64,000 nucleotides of DNA from Phlegmacium glaucopus (taxonomy: Eukaryota > Basidiomycota > Agaricomycetes > Agaricales > Cortinariaceae). Both the position numbers and the translations under genes were made by a program. The notes under the pieces were generated by a model that saw only the letters and a list, made by a program, of their open reading frames with translations, had not been told where the DNA came from and did not search any database. The DNA lies in assembly GCA_015039465.1 (NCBI GenBank), contig MU130624.1, positions 176,840 to 240,839 of the forward strand, in the 5' to 3' direction. Of this stretch, positions 53,714 through 64,000 are shown piece by piece; position 1 is the first letter of the stretch; each line of letters starts with the position of its first letter.

Positions 53714-55379
53714 CCTCTGAAATGCATGGGTTTCTTTTCACAGCAACATGATAATGGATTGAAAAAAAAACAGGATGGATGTGGAACACAAATGTCAAAG
53801 ACTGTAAAACAGATATACCTATAGTTGTCAGCAAAGTAAAGTATGAAATCAATGTGATTGTATAAGCTGGTACATACCCAATTTCCAAGCCTATAAGCCC
53901 ATTCAGTCAAATATAGGGAGTTAGTTAATGATAACAAAGTTGACAAAACCCCAAGGTTGTCTGTCTAGCAGATATTTGGCAGATTGACTAGACTATGGAT
54001 GCAGTCCATTGAGCTCATAGGAGTTGAATATTAAATATGTGAAGAATGTCCAGACAGTTTATGCATGTATTAGGTAGTCCAATATTGAGTGGTGGACTGA
54101 GTACACATTGATTGGTGGTCTTGGGGTGTGCTAGGTGTTACCATTTTGTTTACAACCATAGTTGCATTTTCCACCACCAATGACTTGTGTTAAGAAGCCT
54201 CTCAACACAATGTTACTAAGTTTTCTTTTTTTCTTCCTTGTTTTTTTTTAAAAAAAAAACAATACTAACAATTACCATTTTTTATTATCTAGGTACTACT
54301 AAAACAACCCTCTGGTATATGGAAGGGACTGGTGCATGAATCAAGAAAAAATAGACCCATCTGAGAAAAAACTTCAAAAAACAAATAATGGAACTTGTCA
54401 AACATACTATATTTGGTAGGGGGGCAGCCAGATCCATGAAAAAGAAAGTTGTGAGTGTTGGTCTCTTTTCCACATTCAGCCACCCTTTGGATGTGTTGTT
54501 TATTGTTTGGTCTATCTGCTGACTCTGCTGACTCTGCTCACCTGTCCTTTGCATTCCTCAATCACTGCAAACTGCTGTCCACAACTCACATCACTGCTGG
54601 CAGCAGGTGGTGTTTCTGGTGGAAAAACTTATTTTTGAAAATGTTTTCTCATTTCTGATTACATTTTTCCTAAAGTTACACCAAAACAACTTCCTTATAA
54701 GGGGATTAATTCAGTGTAACCTTAGTAAAAAATTTTAGAAGTGACAAAACATGTCTAAAAATAGGTTTTTCCAAAAGAAACACCACCTGCTGCCAGCAGT
54801 GCATGTGCATCTTCCAGGAGTGGGTCAACTGCAGCATTTTACATTCATGCCTAGGCCCTGAATGTGAACAGGGCCCCATTGATAGTTATATAATTATAAA
54901 TAATATTTAATCATTACTGTGCCAAAATTTTTTTAAAAAAGGATTGAAAAAAAAGGTGTAGCAATGGTGCTCAACTGCAAGTTTATCAGATTGAAATGAG
55001 GAAATAAGATCAGATGATGAGGTTGTACATCTTAAATCATGGTATAAATCCTCAATGTAATACTACAGATGGAAACTGAGACAAATGAAGATAAATCCTG
55101 AAATCCAGCAAGGTGGTGTTTCCACCATGGTTGGTGATCTTCCAAGGGAAGCTTCTCAAGATCAAAGATTCCAATAGACACAAAAACTTGCAGGAATGTT
55201 AAAAGCAATGTTATTAAGATTTCCCAATGACTATATTTTAGGATATCACTCACGAACCTAAGATATCAAGCTATCTATAAAACTTTCCCGATATATTATA
55301 TATTATTGATCCATGTCACCTATGGTCACGACACGTGACTTTGCAGATGAGGTGTTGTCGTGGTATTCATTGGCGATTC
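53714..55379. other. No recognised gene; one miniature element
   Basis: AT-rich intergenic DNA with T- and A-runs. Apart from the CACTG-ended element at 54592-54801 I see nothing. ORFs up to 89 codons are without signature. Confidence 0.5.
54592..54801. mobile_element. C1: 210 bp CACTA-like miniature element
   Basis: Terminal inverted repeats of about 45 bp begin CACTGCTGGCAGCAGGTGGT on both ends. CAT flanks both sides (54589-54591 and 54802-54804). CACTR tips with 3-bp duplications are typical of the CACTA (En/Spm) group. Non-coding. Confidence 0.8.
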
Positions 55380-57696
55380 ATGTCCATTATATCTCTCCCA
55401 AACCCTTTGATTCTTCTTATACATCTTCATATCCTCGAATATCCACATGCTAACAATCCAGAATACGATCACAACATCTTTAACCCTCGTATTCGAGGTC
55501 TGAGAGAAAGGGTCAAACTGATGGAGGACATTTCCCATTTTCTCGTCGGTCGCATCGAAGGAGGCAAAATTGGGGCAAGAACAGTGAGTATATAGAATGA
55601 TAATAGTGACTGTCATTGAACATTGCAGGTTCTTCCAACATATCCGTGTATTCAACCATCAGAGACTGTGGCATTTCGAACATCTCTCGCGAAATATTTG
55701 GATTATCTTCGACATCCTACTTCTGGCACCAAATCCTCAAATACGCAAGTTCAAGGAAAAGGATCAGATATGGCTTGGTGGTGGAAAGATGTCATAGTGC
55801 GCAGGTCTTTGTTGGAGGAGTGTTTCGGAGAAAAGTATATCAAAGCTTAAACACAAAACGTGGATGCTAATGGTTTGAAGATTTGAACGCGTTCTTCTAG
55901 CTCTATCGACCCACGCTCTAATGAAAAAGAGTTCAACCCCAATTGCTTGGGATGCGACAACCGTAGGTTTGAATTTAAGTAAATTGCCGTTGGATCATTT
56001 CCTGACGGACCGTCCTAGTCTGTTTTTCGCAGCCAGCCGTTTACATATGCCAATAAGCTGGCTAATTACCAGTTGAAACGTCATACGTGGTCTCGACGTG
56101 CTTCATTTCTTACACGAAGGCAGGAAGATTTGACAAAACTCCAGAAACTTGCATTATTATCTACGCCGTCGTCGAGATACGCTTCGTTTTCTATCCAGCA
56201 ATTACAAGCCATCTCCGAGTCCAAAATGCAAGATCTTCTGGAGGGAGGATGGGCCGGGAAAGAAGGACGGGATGCGTTGGGTCTTTTTATTGAACTTGTT
56301 GGACTGAAGTCATCAACGGATGGCCCCGAACCATTGCAAGAGGCAGTAAAAGATGCACCGATAGTAAGACCCCTTTCTCTGTGTGTGTATGTTCAACTAA
56401 ATTCAATAGTTCTAGAAACAACCGTCTCCTCTCCCCGTCGCTGCAGCACATCATCCATCTCACCTTAAAAAGTTTCGTCGAGCCATCTTTCAGACTAAGC
56501 ATGCACAAACCACCGAACCTCCAAGTCGCTCACATGCTGAAATTAAGCTCTCAGATAGTTTGGAATCTGAGAAACGAACGAGACAAACACTGGTTGACAG
56601 CCTTTCCCGAACCCAAAATCATCGAGTCGAATTACTTAAAAAACTGAAAGCATTGAAATCAAGTATACCCTCGCCAACGACTCACACTCTCGATTCTTGG
56701 ACATTTCCATCAGAGCTTGTACTTGGTAGCTTTGATTGGGATCCAAAGCCGACTCGAGAAATGTTCGCGTCGTTGTCTCTACCTGTACCACATGAGGATG
56801 AAGAACTGGCCTTAGAGACCCGGATTCAACGGATCCGCGAGGATTTGTTGACTCCTCACCCTCCTATACCTGATCCATCCGCTCCACGGTTATTACCATT
56901 AGAGACTAAAACTGCCAAAATTCAGTCACTCCTTCCTCGACCAGCGACTGCTGAATCGATTTCCCATGTAGTTACTTTATCAACTCCAGCTCGAAGTATC
57001 AAACGCAAGTCAATTCGTTTCTCGATGGCGCAGAAAGGTCGACCCTCCCTTTTCCGGATTGGTGGGATGCAAGATGCTATTGATCGGGTAAGTGAATATC
57101 TCAGAAGTTGGTTTTCGTTATATACTCAGCAGTTTCATTCGTTAGCTCGTTGATGCGACAGAAGACCATTCAGACCCTGAAAGCGACTCCGAGCTTAGTT
57201 TTGCGACTCCCAAAGTCAAAGCCAAGATTAACAGGATCTGGACATCAGGAACGCCGAAGTCTACCCTAAAGAACACCCCAAGAGAATCATTCCCTATGAT
57301 TAGATTGCTCTCAGAACCATCTCTTTCGTTGCCTTCTCTGCTATCTACGGAGCTTTTAGGGCCAGAAGAAACAGATAGTTTAGAACAGGACGTTGATTTT
57401 ACTCCCATGGCCAGAAGACGCGACGGTGGTCAATCGGGAACTGTAAACCATCCCAGTGAAGACGCCGACCTTTACGAAAAGCCAGGAGACGAGGACATTT
57501 CCGACGATGATCCTCCTAGCATGACGCTTCGTGAGATTTTACTGGATGCCGATGCTAGTCATTTTCATTTGTTGGGTTTGTCAATCTTCTTAGCCCCCCT
57601 CTTACCTGACAAGTTCTGATAACGCGTATCTGCTGCGTAGAAGATCAAGATGATGCGGCATTAAGTGGAGATGATACTTCATTTGAGTGGGAATGA
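55380..57696 (+). CDS. HAUS6/augmin-like subunit
   Basis: Seven exons: 55380-55583, 55629-55834, 55881-55962, 56019-56363, 56416-57087, 57146-57575 and 57641-57696. They add up to 1,995 nt, 664 residues plus stop, in one frame. The N-terminal half follows the HAUS6 N-terminal pattern: LLIHLHILEYPHANNPEYD, NIFNP, EDISHFLVGRIEG, ETVAFRTSLAKYLDYLRH, FERVLLALSTHALMK, TYANKLANYQLKRHTWSRRA. Then comes a coiled-coil stretch and a Ser/Asp-rich tail ending SMTLREILLDAD..GDDTSFEWE. Augmin recruits gamma-tubulin to spindle microtubules. The gene appears intact and host-like, between the two receptor paralogues. The assignment is by pattern memory. Confidence 0.65.
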
Positions 57697-60600
57697 TTCG
57701 AAAATAATCCAAATATAATCTTTATCAATCACAATACTCCGACTTGGGAGGTCTGTTGAGATTGTGTACTTTGTCAAATGCTACTCTTGATCAATCGTAA
57801 TTGGCGAACAGCCTTATGGTTGCAACGCTGTGGATAGGTACGTACGGTATCAGTTATTCTTTGAACATCTAGGCCGCGCTCGGAAGCTTTCTCTCTCTCG
57901 CTTACTTTTCGTCAATGGGGAAATTACCCGTCCGTGTAACATCCGACACCTTCCTCTTCCACCTCGTGTTCCCTCGAGTTCAACAGTGGCTTACACTGCA
58001 GTTCCAGCCATTTCAGTCTCCTTAAATGGGCTTACAAGGTGTGTAGTGCTACGCCATCTACAACAAGTTGGATGCAGTCGGCTCATATCAATGAAACAGG
58101 GACTACTGGGGTGGAATCCTCCTGCCTGATTTCATAGAATCGACTGGAGATACGATAGATGGAATCGGAAGTACCATCATGTTTAAATATGGGACATGGT
58201 GTTCTGCAGGAACTTGAAAATTTTCTATCAGCGTAAGCCCGAGAAAGCATGTTTCCATTGCAATTAGAGACGAAACGTGGATTACCAAGCTCGTCGACAC
58301 AAACCCAGATTCACATTAACGCCTTACAGCGGCTTGACGAATCTCAAAATCGCATGAAGCACAGAAGATCTTGCAAATCTCCTATGCAGAGAAGTGGAAA
58401 GAAAGGATATGGCAACGAGTGGTCTGGATCCTTCCACAATTCAGTCTGCCCAGAATGGGTTCCCGCCTGTACCAACGGCTGATGCTCATTGCCTCCTGGG
58501 AGCCTCGTCTTGTTATAGATGCCGAAGTCCTTGTCAGCAATGCAGATGAATCGTACGTGTTGGCTTCAACGACGATTTACGTAGCAGAGGAAACTCACAG
58601 AACCTATTAGGTACTCACTGGACCAGCTTCAGGATGGTCTTTTACATTTACCAGTTCAGCGTCAAAGGCCATTGGATACAGACCATCCGACCTCCTCGTG
58701 TGGTTCTGCCTCTTATCTCAGGCGAATTGGATTTCACCGCCGAGATGGATCGAGATACTGAATGAGCAAGGGTCAAGGTAAAATCACAAACTATACTCAT
58801 ATTGAACTTGACTATCTTACCGCGTTCACCCTTACATAGGATTTGAAGAATTAACTCTTCGATCCTGAAACGCATACGCTTCATGCCAGGGCTGCAGTCA
58901 GCCACAGTCCAAGGATGGTGGGACTGACAAAAGCACCTTGCGCTATACATGGTGGTGGGTATATGATATTGCGAATCTAGCTGTCTCTCCAAAGCTAATT
59001 GGAGACTGGGTGGTTCATATCCCGCTTAATTCCAAAGGAAGAACTAGAGCTTGTAGCGAAAAAATTGCCTGCTTTACTAATGTCTTCTTAGACAATTCGT
59101 CGTACAAGCGGGTGCCTCATTGGAAAGCCCTTTCTGTTTTTCTGGATATATTCTGCCGTAATTTCAACAAGTCAAGTAAATTTATCGTCAATTACAAGAA
59201 CAGAAGGCCACTGATATCCACGGCAAGCGGTTTGTTCTCAATCTTAGACAATCCAGCCTTCGTCATTTCTCCATCCTTAACGGCAAAATAAGCTTTGGCA
59301 GATTCTTCGCATCGAGTTCTGCTCACGGAATCGAGCACGGAGATAGAGGAGAACCTCGCTTTTGGCCGGCGATAATGTCAGACTGGTCGTGATATTGTCG
59401 AGACAGAATTCATATAACACGATACTTGCATCTGACAAATTTCGGTGTCGTTACTTTATTATCAGTGTGAAACCGATGTCAATGACGGTTAGCTGGCAAG
59501 TCTAGGTTCTAGCCTTGTCTTTACCGCCGACTCAATAATGCAGGGCACAAGATCAATCGATCATCGTTTGAGCTGCAAGCAAGAGGAAGAGTTCTCAACA
59601 GCAATGTGACTAAATACAACCAAAACCACAACACTGTCACCTTGATCAGATCCCAAGTTGCAAGAAATCACTTTCCGACAACTCATCATTCGGAGGGGCA
59701 TTTACCGTTCCTTCTTTACCGTTCCTTCCTGACAATAGGCCTTTCTCTTTCAGAAAAAAAAACATCAACGATCCTCAAACGGACCCTCCAACTTCCAAGA
59801 AAACACATTTGCGAATGACTTAGACGCAAGACAACAAGAAAAAAATATTAACGGTAGGTTACATACGTTTGACGTACTAACTTCGTTTCTTCTCCTATCG
59901 TTCAACAGAGTCGATATGATACAAGGTTCTCTCATTCACAACATTATTCATCGTCGATCAAGATGTACCCTGGACATGCAGGTACCATGGGCTGATTCGA
60001 GTGGAAAGCGCAGGGGAAAGTGCCTGTTGCTGGCCGAGGTCATCGTTCAATTGACGTTGATCGCTGGGCTCATTCACTAGCATCAGCGTCAAAAGCAACT
60101 CGCAGGGCCTTCCTTCCTTAACCCCTGACCTCAACCTTGTGGCTCACGCCTGCCTGTCGACGTTTCATCTAGAAAGGCTTACCGTCGGTCCCTCAGACGG
60201 GTCAGTAACGTATTGGGTGGCAACATAACAGCTCGTAAGATCTGGAAAGGAAGCTGAAAGACCTTCCACTTTCGAGCATCTTGCTCAGCTGAGAGTAGCC
60301 AATTGAGATTAGAAGCTCGTCGATGCTTTTGAATTTATGAAGTTTCTGCCAACTCTTCTTACGCCCTTCGCCAAGCCCTCTCTCTTTCCCCCATTACACC
60401 CTGGACTGAACGGCAAATCCCACAATCGATGTTTAGCCCACGAGCTAAACACCTATTACCACTACCAACCCCGAGCATCAATGCTGTCGATGCCACCTCA
60501 CTACTAACAATCCCCAGCTTGATGTTGTTGCTTGTAGGGTTATGAAATGTTATGGGCCTGTCAGTAGATGACACTTGCCCTTTGATAAATGTCGGCAAGT

Positions 60601-61152
60601 TGCTAACTTATTACCAACGTGAAAAATGATAGGCCAAATTCCACCCTTGTTTCGACCAACCAAGTCATTAAAATCAGCGACAGCGTTAGACCGCCACCTA
60701 GCACGTCAGCATCGTTGAAGCCACCTCGATACCGCTTACTATCAAACTGTGACCCCCTATCGGCGACATATTTCTTCATCCAACTACACAATTGCTATTC
60801 AAGATGGGACGGAAACACGTCTGCTGTCTCTCGATCTTCCTATCTGTACGGTTGCGAAACCCATTTACCAAGAGCAATTTATTGAAGTAGCATCGAAACA
60901 ATGTCACCCACGAGTAGTGCAAGGTAAGGGTTACGAAGTAGCGAGAGAGTGTGCCGAGTACGTTCTTGATGAGCCATTATATAATAATATCAGGCTTTCG
61001 ATGGTCTTATATTGCTGAATCAATTATTGTCATGCCTCTGCCCTTGTTTTGTGAAGAGTGAATATCTTGAACCGCGCACCTTCAGCGTGGGACTTAGAAG
61101 AGCAAACTCGTACAGCCACTGCCCAGCCAGCGCTCTCTCTCACACATCTATC
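57697..61152. other. No recognised gene, possible decayed coding sequence
   Basis: Fragments such as YAEKWKERIWQRVVWILPQF and YQRLMLIASWEPRLVIDAEV (58371-58610) and VVHIPLNSKGRTRACSEKI (about 59005) read like remains of protein-coding DNA, but no continuous spliced frame emerged and I know no family. The last 60 bp resemble the leader of the other receptor gene. Confidence 0.4.
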
Positions 61153-64000
61153 ATGTCGAACGAAAGACCATCTAAGAGACATCGCACAAACAGTTTTACT
61201 CCATCTTCCAAAACGAAGCGATCTCACTTGTTACATCCCCCCACACCATCTTCGATGGATGTGGATTCAAGTGCTAATGACTTTGTGGCAACGACAGATG
61301 CAGGAACAAGGTGAGCAACCGAATCCCTGTTGTCCGAAATATTAACCTTAGTAGCAATGTGCCATTCGATTATCCTCCTTCATCGTCGGTCCCTATGGTC
61401 AGCATCAACTGTGCGCCCGACGCAATGGTTGCAAATACAGAAACAACAGACACTATGTCTCCGCCAATTCCAGTCCCAGGTAATTCAGCGCCAGAAGCTC
61501 CATCCACGGTCAGTATCTACCTTCCGCTCACCGCTGTCGTGACTAAAAATTGCCCGTTTAGCAGATCTCACCTCCGAACGCCAATAGCCCACTCTCTGCC
61601 TTACACGGTGTCGAAAACGTATACATGCATCAGCCGACAATTATCCACGCCAATACTGTAAATGTCATTCTAGTTTCGTAAAGCTAATCTGCCTATTGAC
61701 AGTTCTGTATTCCTATTAGGTCCAGAATGTGCTCAATGCTGATGGAAATGAAAATTTGAAGGCTCGAATCCTTGTGAGCGTATATAATCTTCAAAGTAGA
61801 GCCTTATTAACGGCTAGTTGAACCTCATAGAATGCACTACATGAGAAACTCCTGCCACGTGCTCAGTATGCAGAATACGACGCATCACCTCCTGCTCCTC
61901 GCAACGCATGTACAGAGAACACTCGCACGGCGATCCTTGATATACTACGGCTGTGGGCAAGTGATAACACGACCAAAAAGGTATACTGGCTCAACGGGAT
62001 GGCTGGAACCGGCAAAACAACAATCGCTTATTCATTCAGTGAAATCCTTGACGAAAAGGAATCCCTTGGTGGTACTTTTTTTGCTTCTCATCTCCGGGTT
62101 GATACCAGTGATGTCCATTGTATCATCCCCACCATTGCTCTTCAGCTGGCCAAGTATCTTCCCTCTCTATCTCCTCTCATCTTGGATGCAGTGGAAACCA
62201 ATTCTGACTGCTCATCTTGGAGGATTGCCAAACAATTCCTGAATTTTATTGTCAGACCACTCACTACTGCATACAGGGGTACCAAAGATATAGTAACTGT
62301 CCCAGTTATTGTTCTTGATGCTCTGGATGAGTGCTCTGACCAGTCCCTTGTGGCTGAGTTGCTTTCTTTGATCTTGAAGTACAGTGCATCTCTTCCATTG
62401 AAGTTCTTCATCACTAGTCGTCCAGAAATAGTGGTGAAGGAGACTTTTGGTGATTCTCTGGGTGATTCTAAATTCATCCTCCATGAGGTTGAAAAGGAGA
62501 TTGTGAAGGCTGATATTGAGCTTTACATCAAAGCTTGCCTGCTTAGTGGCCAAGTTAGGTGCAATAGGCCTAATTGGCCTCCTCAGACTGAACTTGAAAG
62601 CCTTGTCAACATGTCTGGCACCTTGTTCATTTATGCAGCAACTGTCTGCAAATATATTGTTCAGAGGGGTAGCTCTAGCATGCCTAGGCGTCTTTCAGAT
62701 GTGGTCAATTCTGCATTTGCAATAACATCTGGTCTGATCCAGCCACTACATGTTCTTTATGAAAGAATTTTGGATGCTGCATATGACTCAACAAGCACTT
62801 GGGAGGCATCAGATATAAGTGTTGTACTTACAACTGTTGTATATGTCTATAATCCTCTGTCAATGACTGCCATCAGTGCTTTGATGCAAATGCCCATAGA
62901 ACACACTGAGACTGCTCTTTCTTCACTTCATTCCTTGATACATATCCCATCTCAAAACCCTGATTTACCCATCTCAATATTCCATGCCTCCTTCCATGAT
63001 TTCATCAATAATCAAATTCTTTCCTCAAAGCACTACCTTGACCCAGGTATTTCACATGAGCATTTAGCACTTCAGTGTCTGTTCTTGATGGAGAGGGAAT
63101 GGGCAGAGAAAGAAAGAGTATCTTACTTGGCAGAGAGGAGATGTGAAGAAATTTCTGAATCTCTTGCATATGCTTGTGGTAGCTGGGTTTCACATTTCAC
63201 ATTTTCAGACAATGACAATGAAGTTGATACATTGAACAATTTTTTTGAAAGATATCTTCTGTGATGGATGGATTGTTTGAGTATTTTAGGAAAATTGGAA
63301 ATGGCAATGTATTCACTGCACTCACTAGAAAGTTGGGCAAATGTAAGTGATCATGTTTCTGCAGATAAATTGTACTTATAACAGAAACTAGGCCCAGAGG
63401 CTGTTGAAGATGACAGTAATTGATGCCAAAAGGTTCCTGAAAGAAAATTATGAATTTATTAAAAATAACAGTCTTGAAGGATGTCCTTCAGCATTAGCTT
63501 GGCTGCCAGAAACATCAGATATTTGGAAAACATATGGAAGTAGGATGGATTGTCCATGGAAGCTCTGCTTTGGGAGGAGAAAAGCATGGAGACTGACTGA
63601 AGCAGTTCTGAGACATTCAGGAGTTGTCTACTCTGCTGTCTTCTCTCCTGATGGTACACATATTGTGTCTGCATCTAATGATTACACTGCACAGATATGG
63701 AATACAGCCACAGGAGAGTGTGAGGCAGAGCTGAAAGGACATTCAGGATCTGTAAATTCTGCTGTCTTTTCTCCTGATGGTATACATATTGTATCTGCAT
63801 CATATGATGGCACTGCAAGGATCTGGAATACAGCCACAGGAAAGTGTGAGGCACAGCTGAAAGGGCATTCAGGATTTGTCTACTCTGCTGTCTTCTCTCC
63901 TGATGGTATGCATATTGTGTCTGCATCTTATGATGGCACTGCAAGGATCTGGGATACAGCCACAGGTGGGTGTGAGGCAGAGCTGAAAGGACATTCAGAA
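61153..64000 (+). pseudogene. NACHT-WD40 STAND receptor, paralogue 2, cut by the window edge and probably disabled
   Basis: Exons 61153-61310, 61355-61508, 61562-61657, 61720-61773 and 61831 to about 63309, then WD repeats from about 63610 to the edge. It is closely similar to paralogue 1 over the NACHT region (P-loop NGMAGTGKTT, VIVLDALDECSD). The frame is broken by TGA at 63262-63264, where paralogue 1 has CGA (LLRWMDC). After the next intron (GTAAGTGATC..AAACTAG) the frame is again open through RFLKENYEFIKNNSLEG into the first WD units. The N-terminal head differs more (RPSKRHRTNS) than the NTPase. Confidence 0.8.

Noticed and set aside
2636..63264. TGA recoding instead of mutation as explanation for the many TGA codons
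   Set aside because: Intact genes in the window end normally, for example the RNase H1 N-terminal gene with TAG and the HAUS6-like gene with TGA; the interrupted genes also carry frameshifts and damaged catalytic residues, and one TGA has a CGA counterpart in a sister gene.

Overview
The window looks like a repeat-rich part of a mushroom-forming basidiomycete (Agaricomycetes) genome. Introns are about 45-65 nt with GT..AG borders and CTNAC-like branch sites. The gene families (DUF6532-like, KDZ/CxC2, RNase H1 N-terminal, NACHT-WD40) and TTAGGG-like motifs point the same way. Three runs of N mark assembly gaps at 25567-26385, 37959-38270 and 52169-52268. I read everything by eye; no alignment or database search was run.

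Left part (1-20.4 kb), a transposon graveyard: a reverse-strand low-complexity gene cut by the left edge; a tRNA-like relic; a decayed Ty3/gypsy fragment; and a reverse-strand Ty1/copia pseudogene (about 4.05-11.64 kb). The copia copy is split by a 4.16 kb DNA element (E1, 8-bp target duplication) and by a 640 bp TA-flanked element (M1) that carries a foldback element. Removing E1 and M1 rejoins the copia reading frame exactly. E1 contains a second element of its own family (E2). A related 2.4 kb element (E5) sits where copia stops. Then come a reverse-strand pseudogene of a large Agaricomycete family (14.9-17.65 kb), a divergent RNase H1 N-terminal-domain gene (17.86-18.65 kb), and an AT-rich tandem array holding a 319 bp member of the E family (E7).

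Middle part (20.4-39.8 kb): a full-length 11.4 kb LTR retrotransposon (Y; identical-length 437 bp LTRs, CTAGT duplication) sits inside the first codons of a KDZ-associated CxC2 gene. Y holds gag, pol, a chromodomain, an extra zinc-knuckle ORF, a pair of inverted LTR-like copies, a small E-type element (E6) and a BTB/POZ-like ORF next to its 3' LTR. Downstream is a ten-exon DUF6532-like pseudogene with two hAT-like miniature elements inserted in exons, each with an 8-bp duplication, and a Ser/Thr-rich reverse-strand gene.

Right part (40-64 kb) is more host-like: a candidate small secreted peptide, long stretches where I recognise nothing, an intact intronless membrane protein with an SH3 tail (Fus1-like), a small unrecognised gene, an NLR-type NACHT-WD40 receptor with at least 14 near-identical WD repeats, a HAUS6/augmin-like gene whose seven exons close to 664 codons, and a second NACHT-WD40 paralogue, apparently disabled, running off the right edge.

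The strongest candidate for something undescribed is the E family: TIR elements with conserved tips and 8-bp duplications, whose subterminal regions are filled with short self-complementary words that differ from copy to copy, and whose centres are either GC-hairpin/GTCGT arrays or telomere-like repeats. Unrelated hAT-like elements in the same window use the same design.
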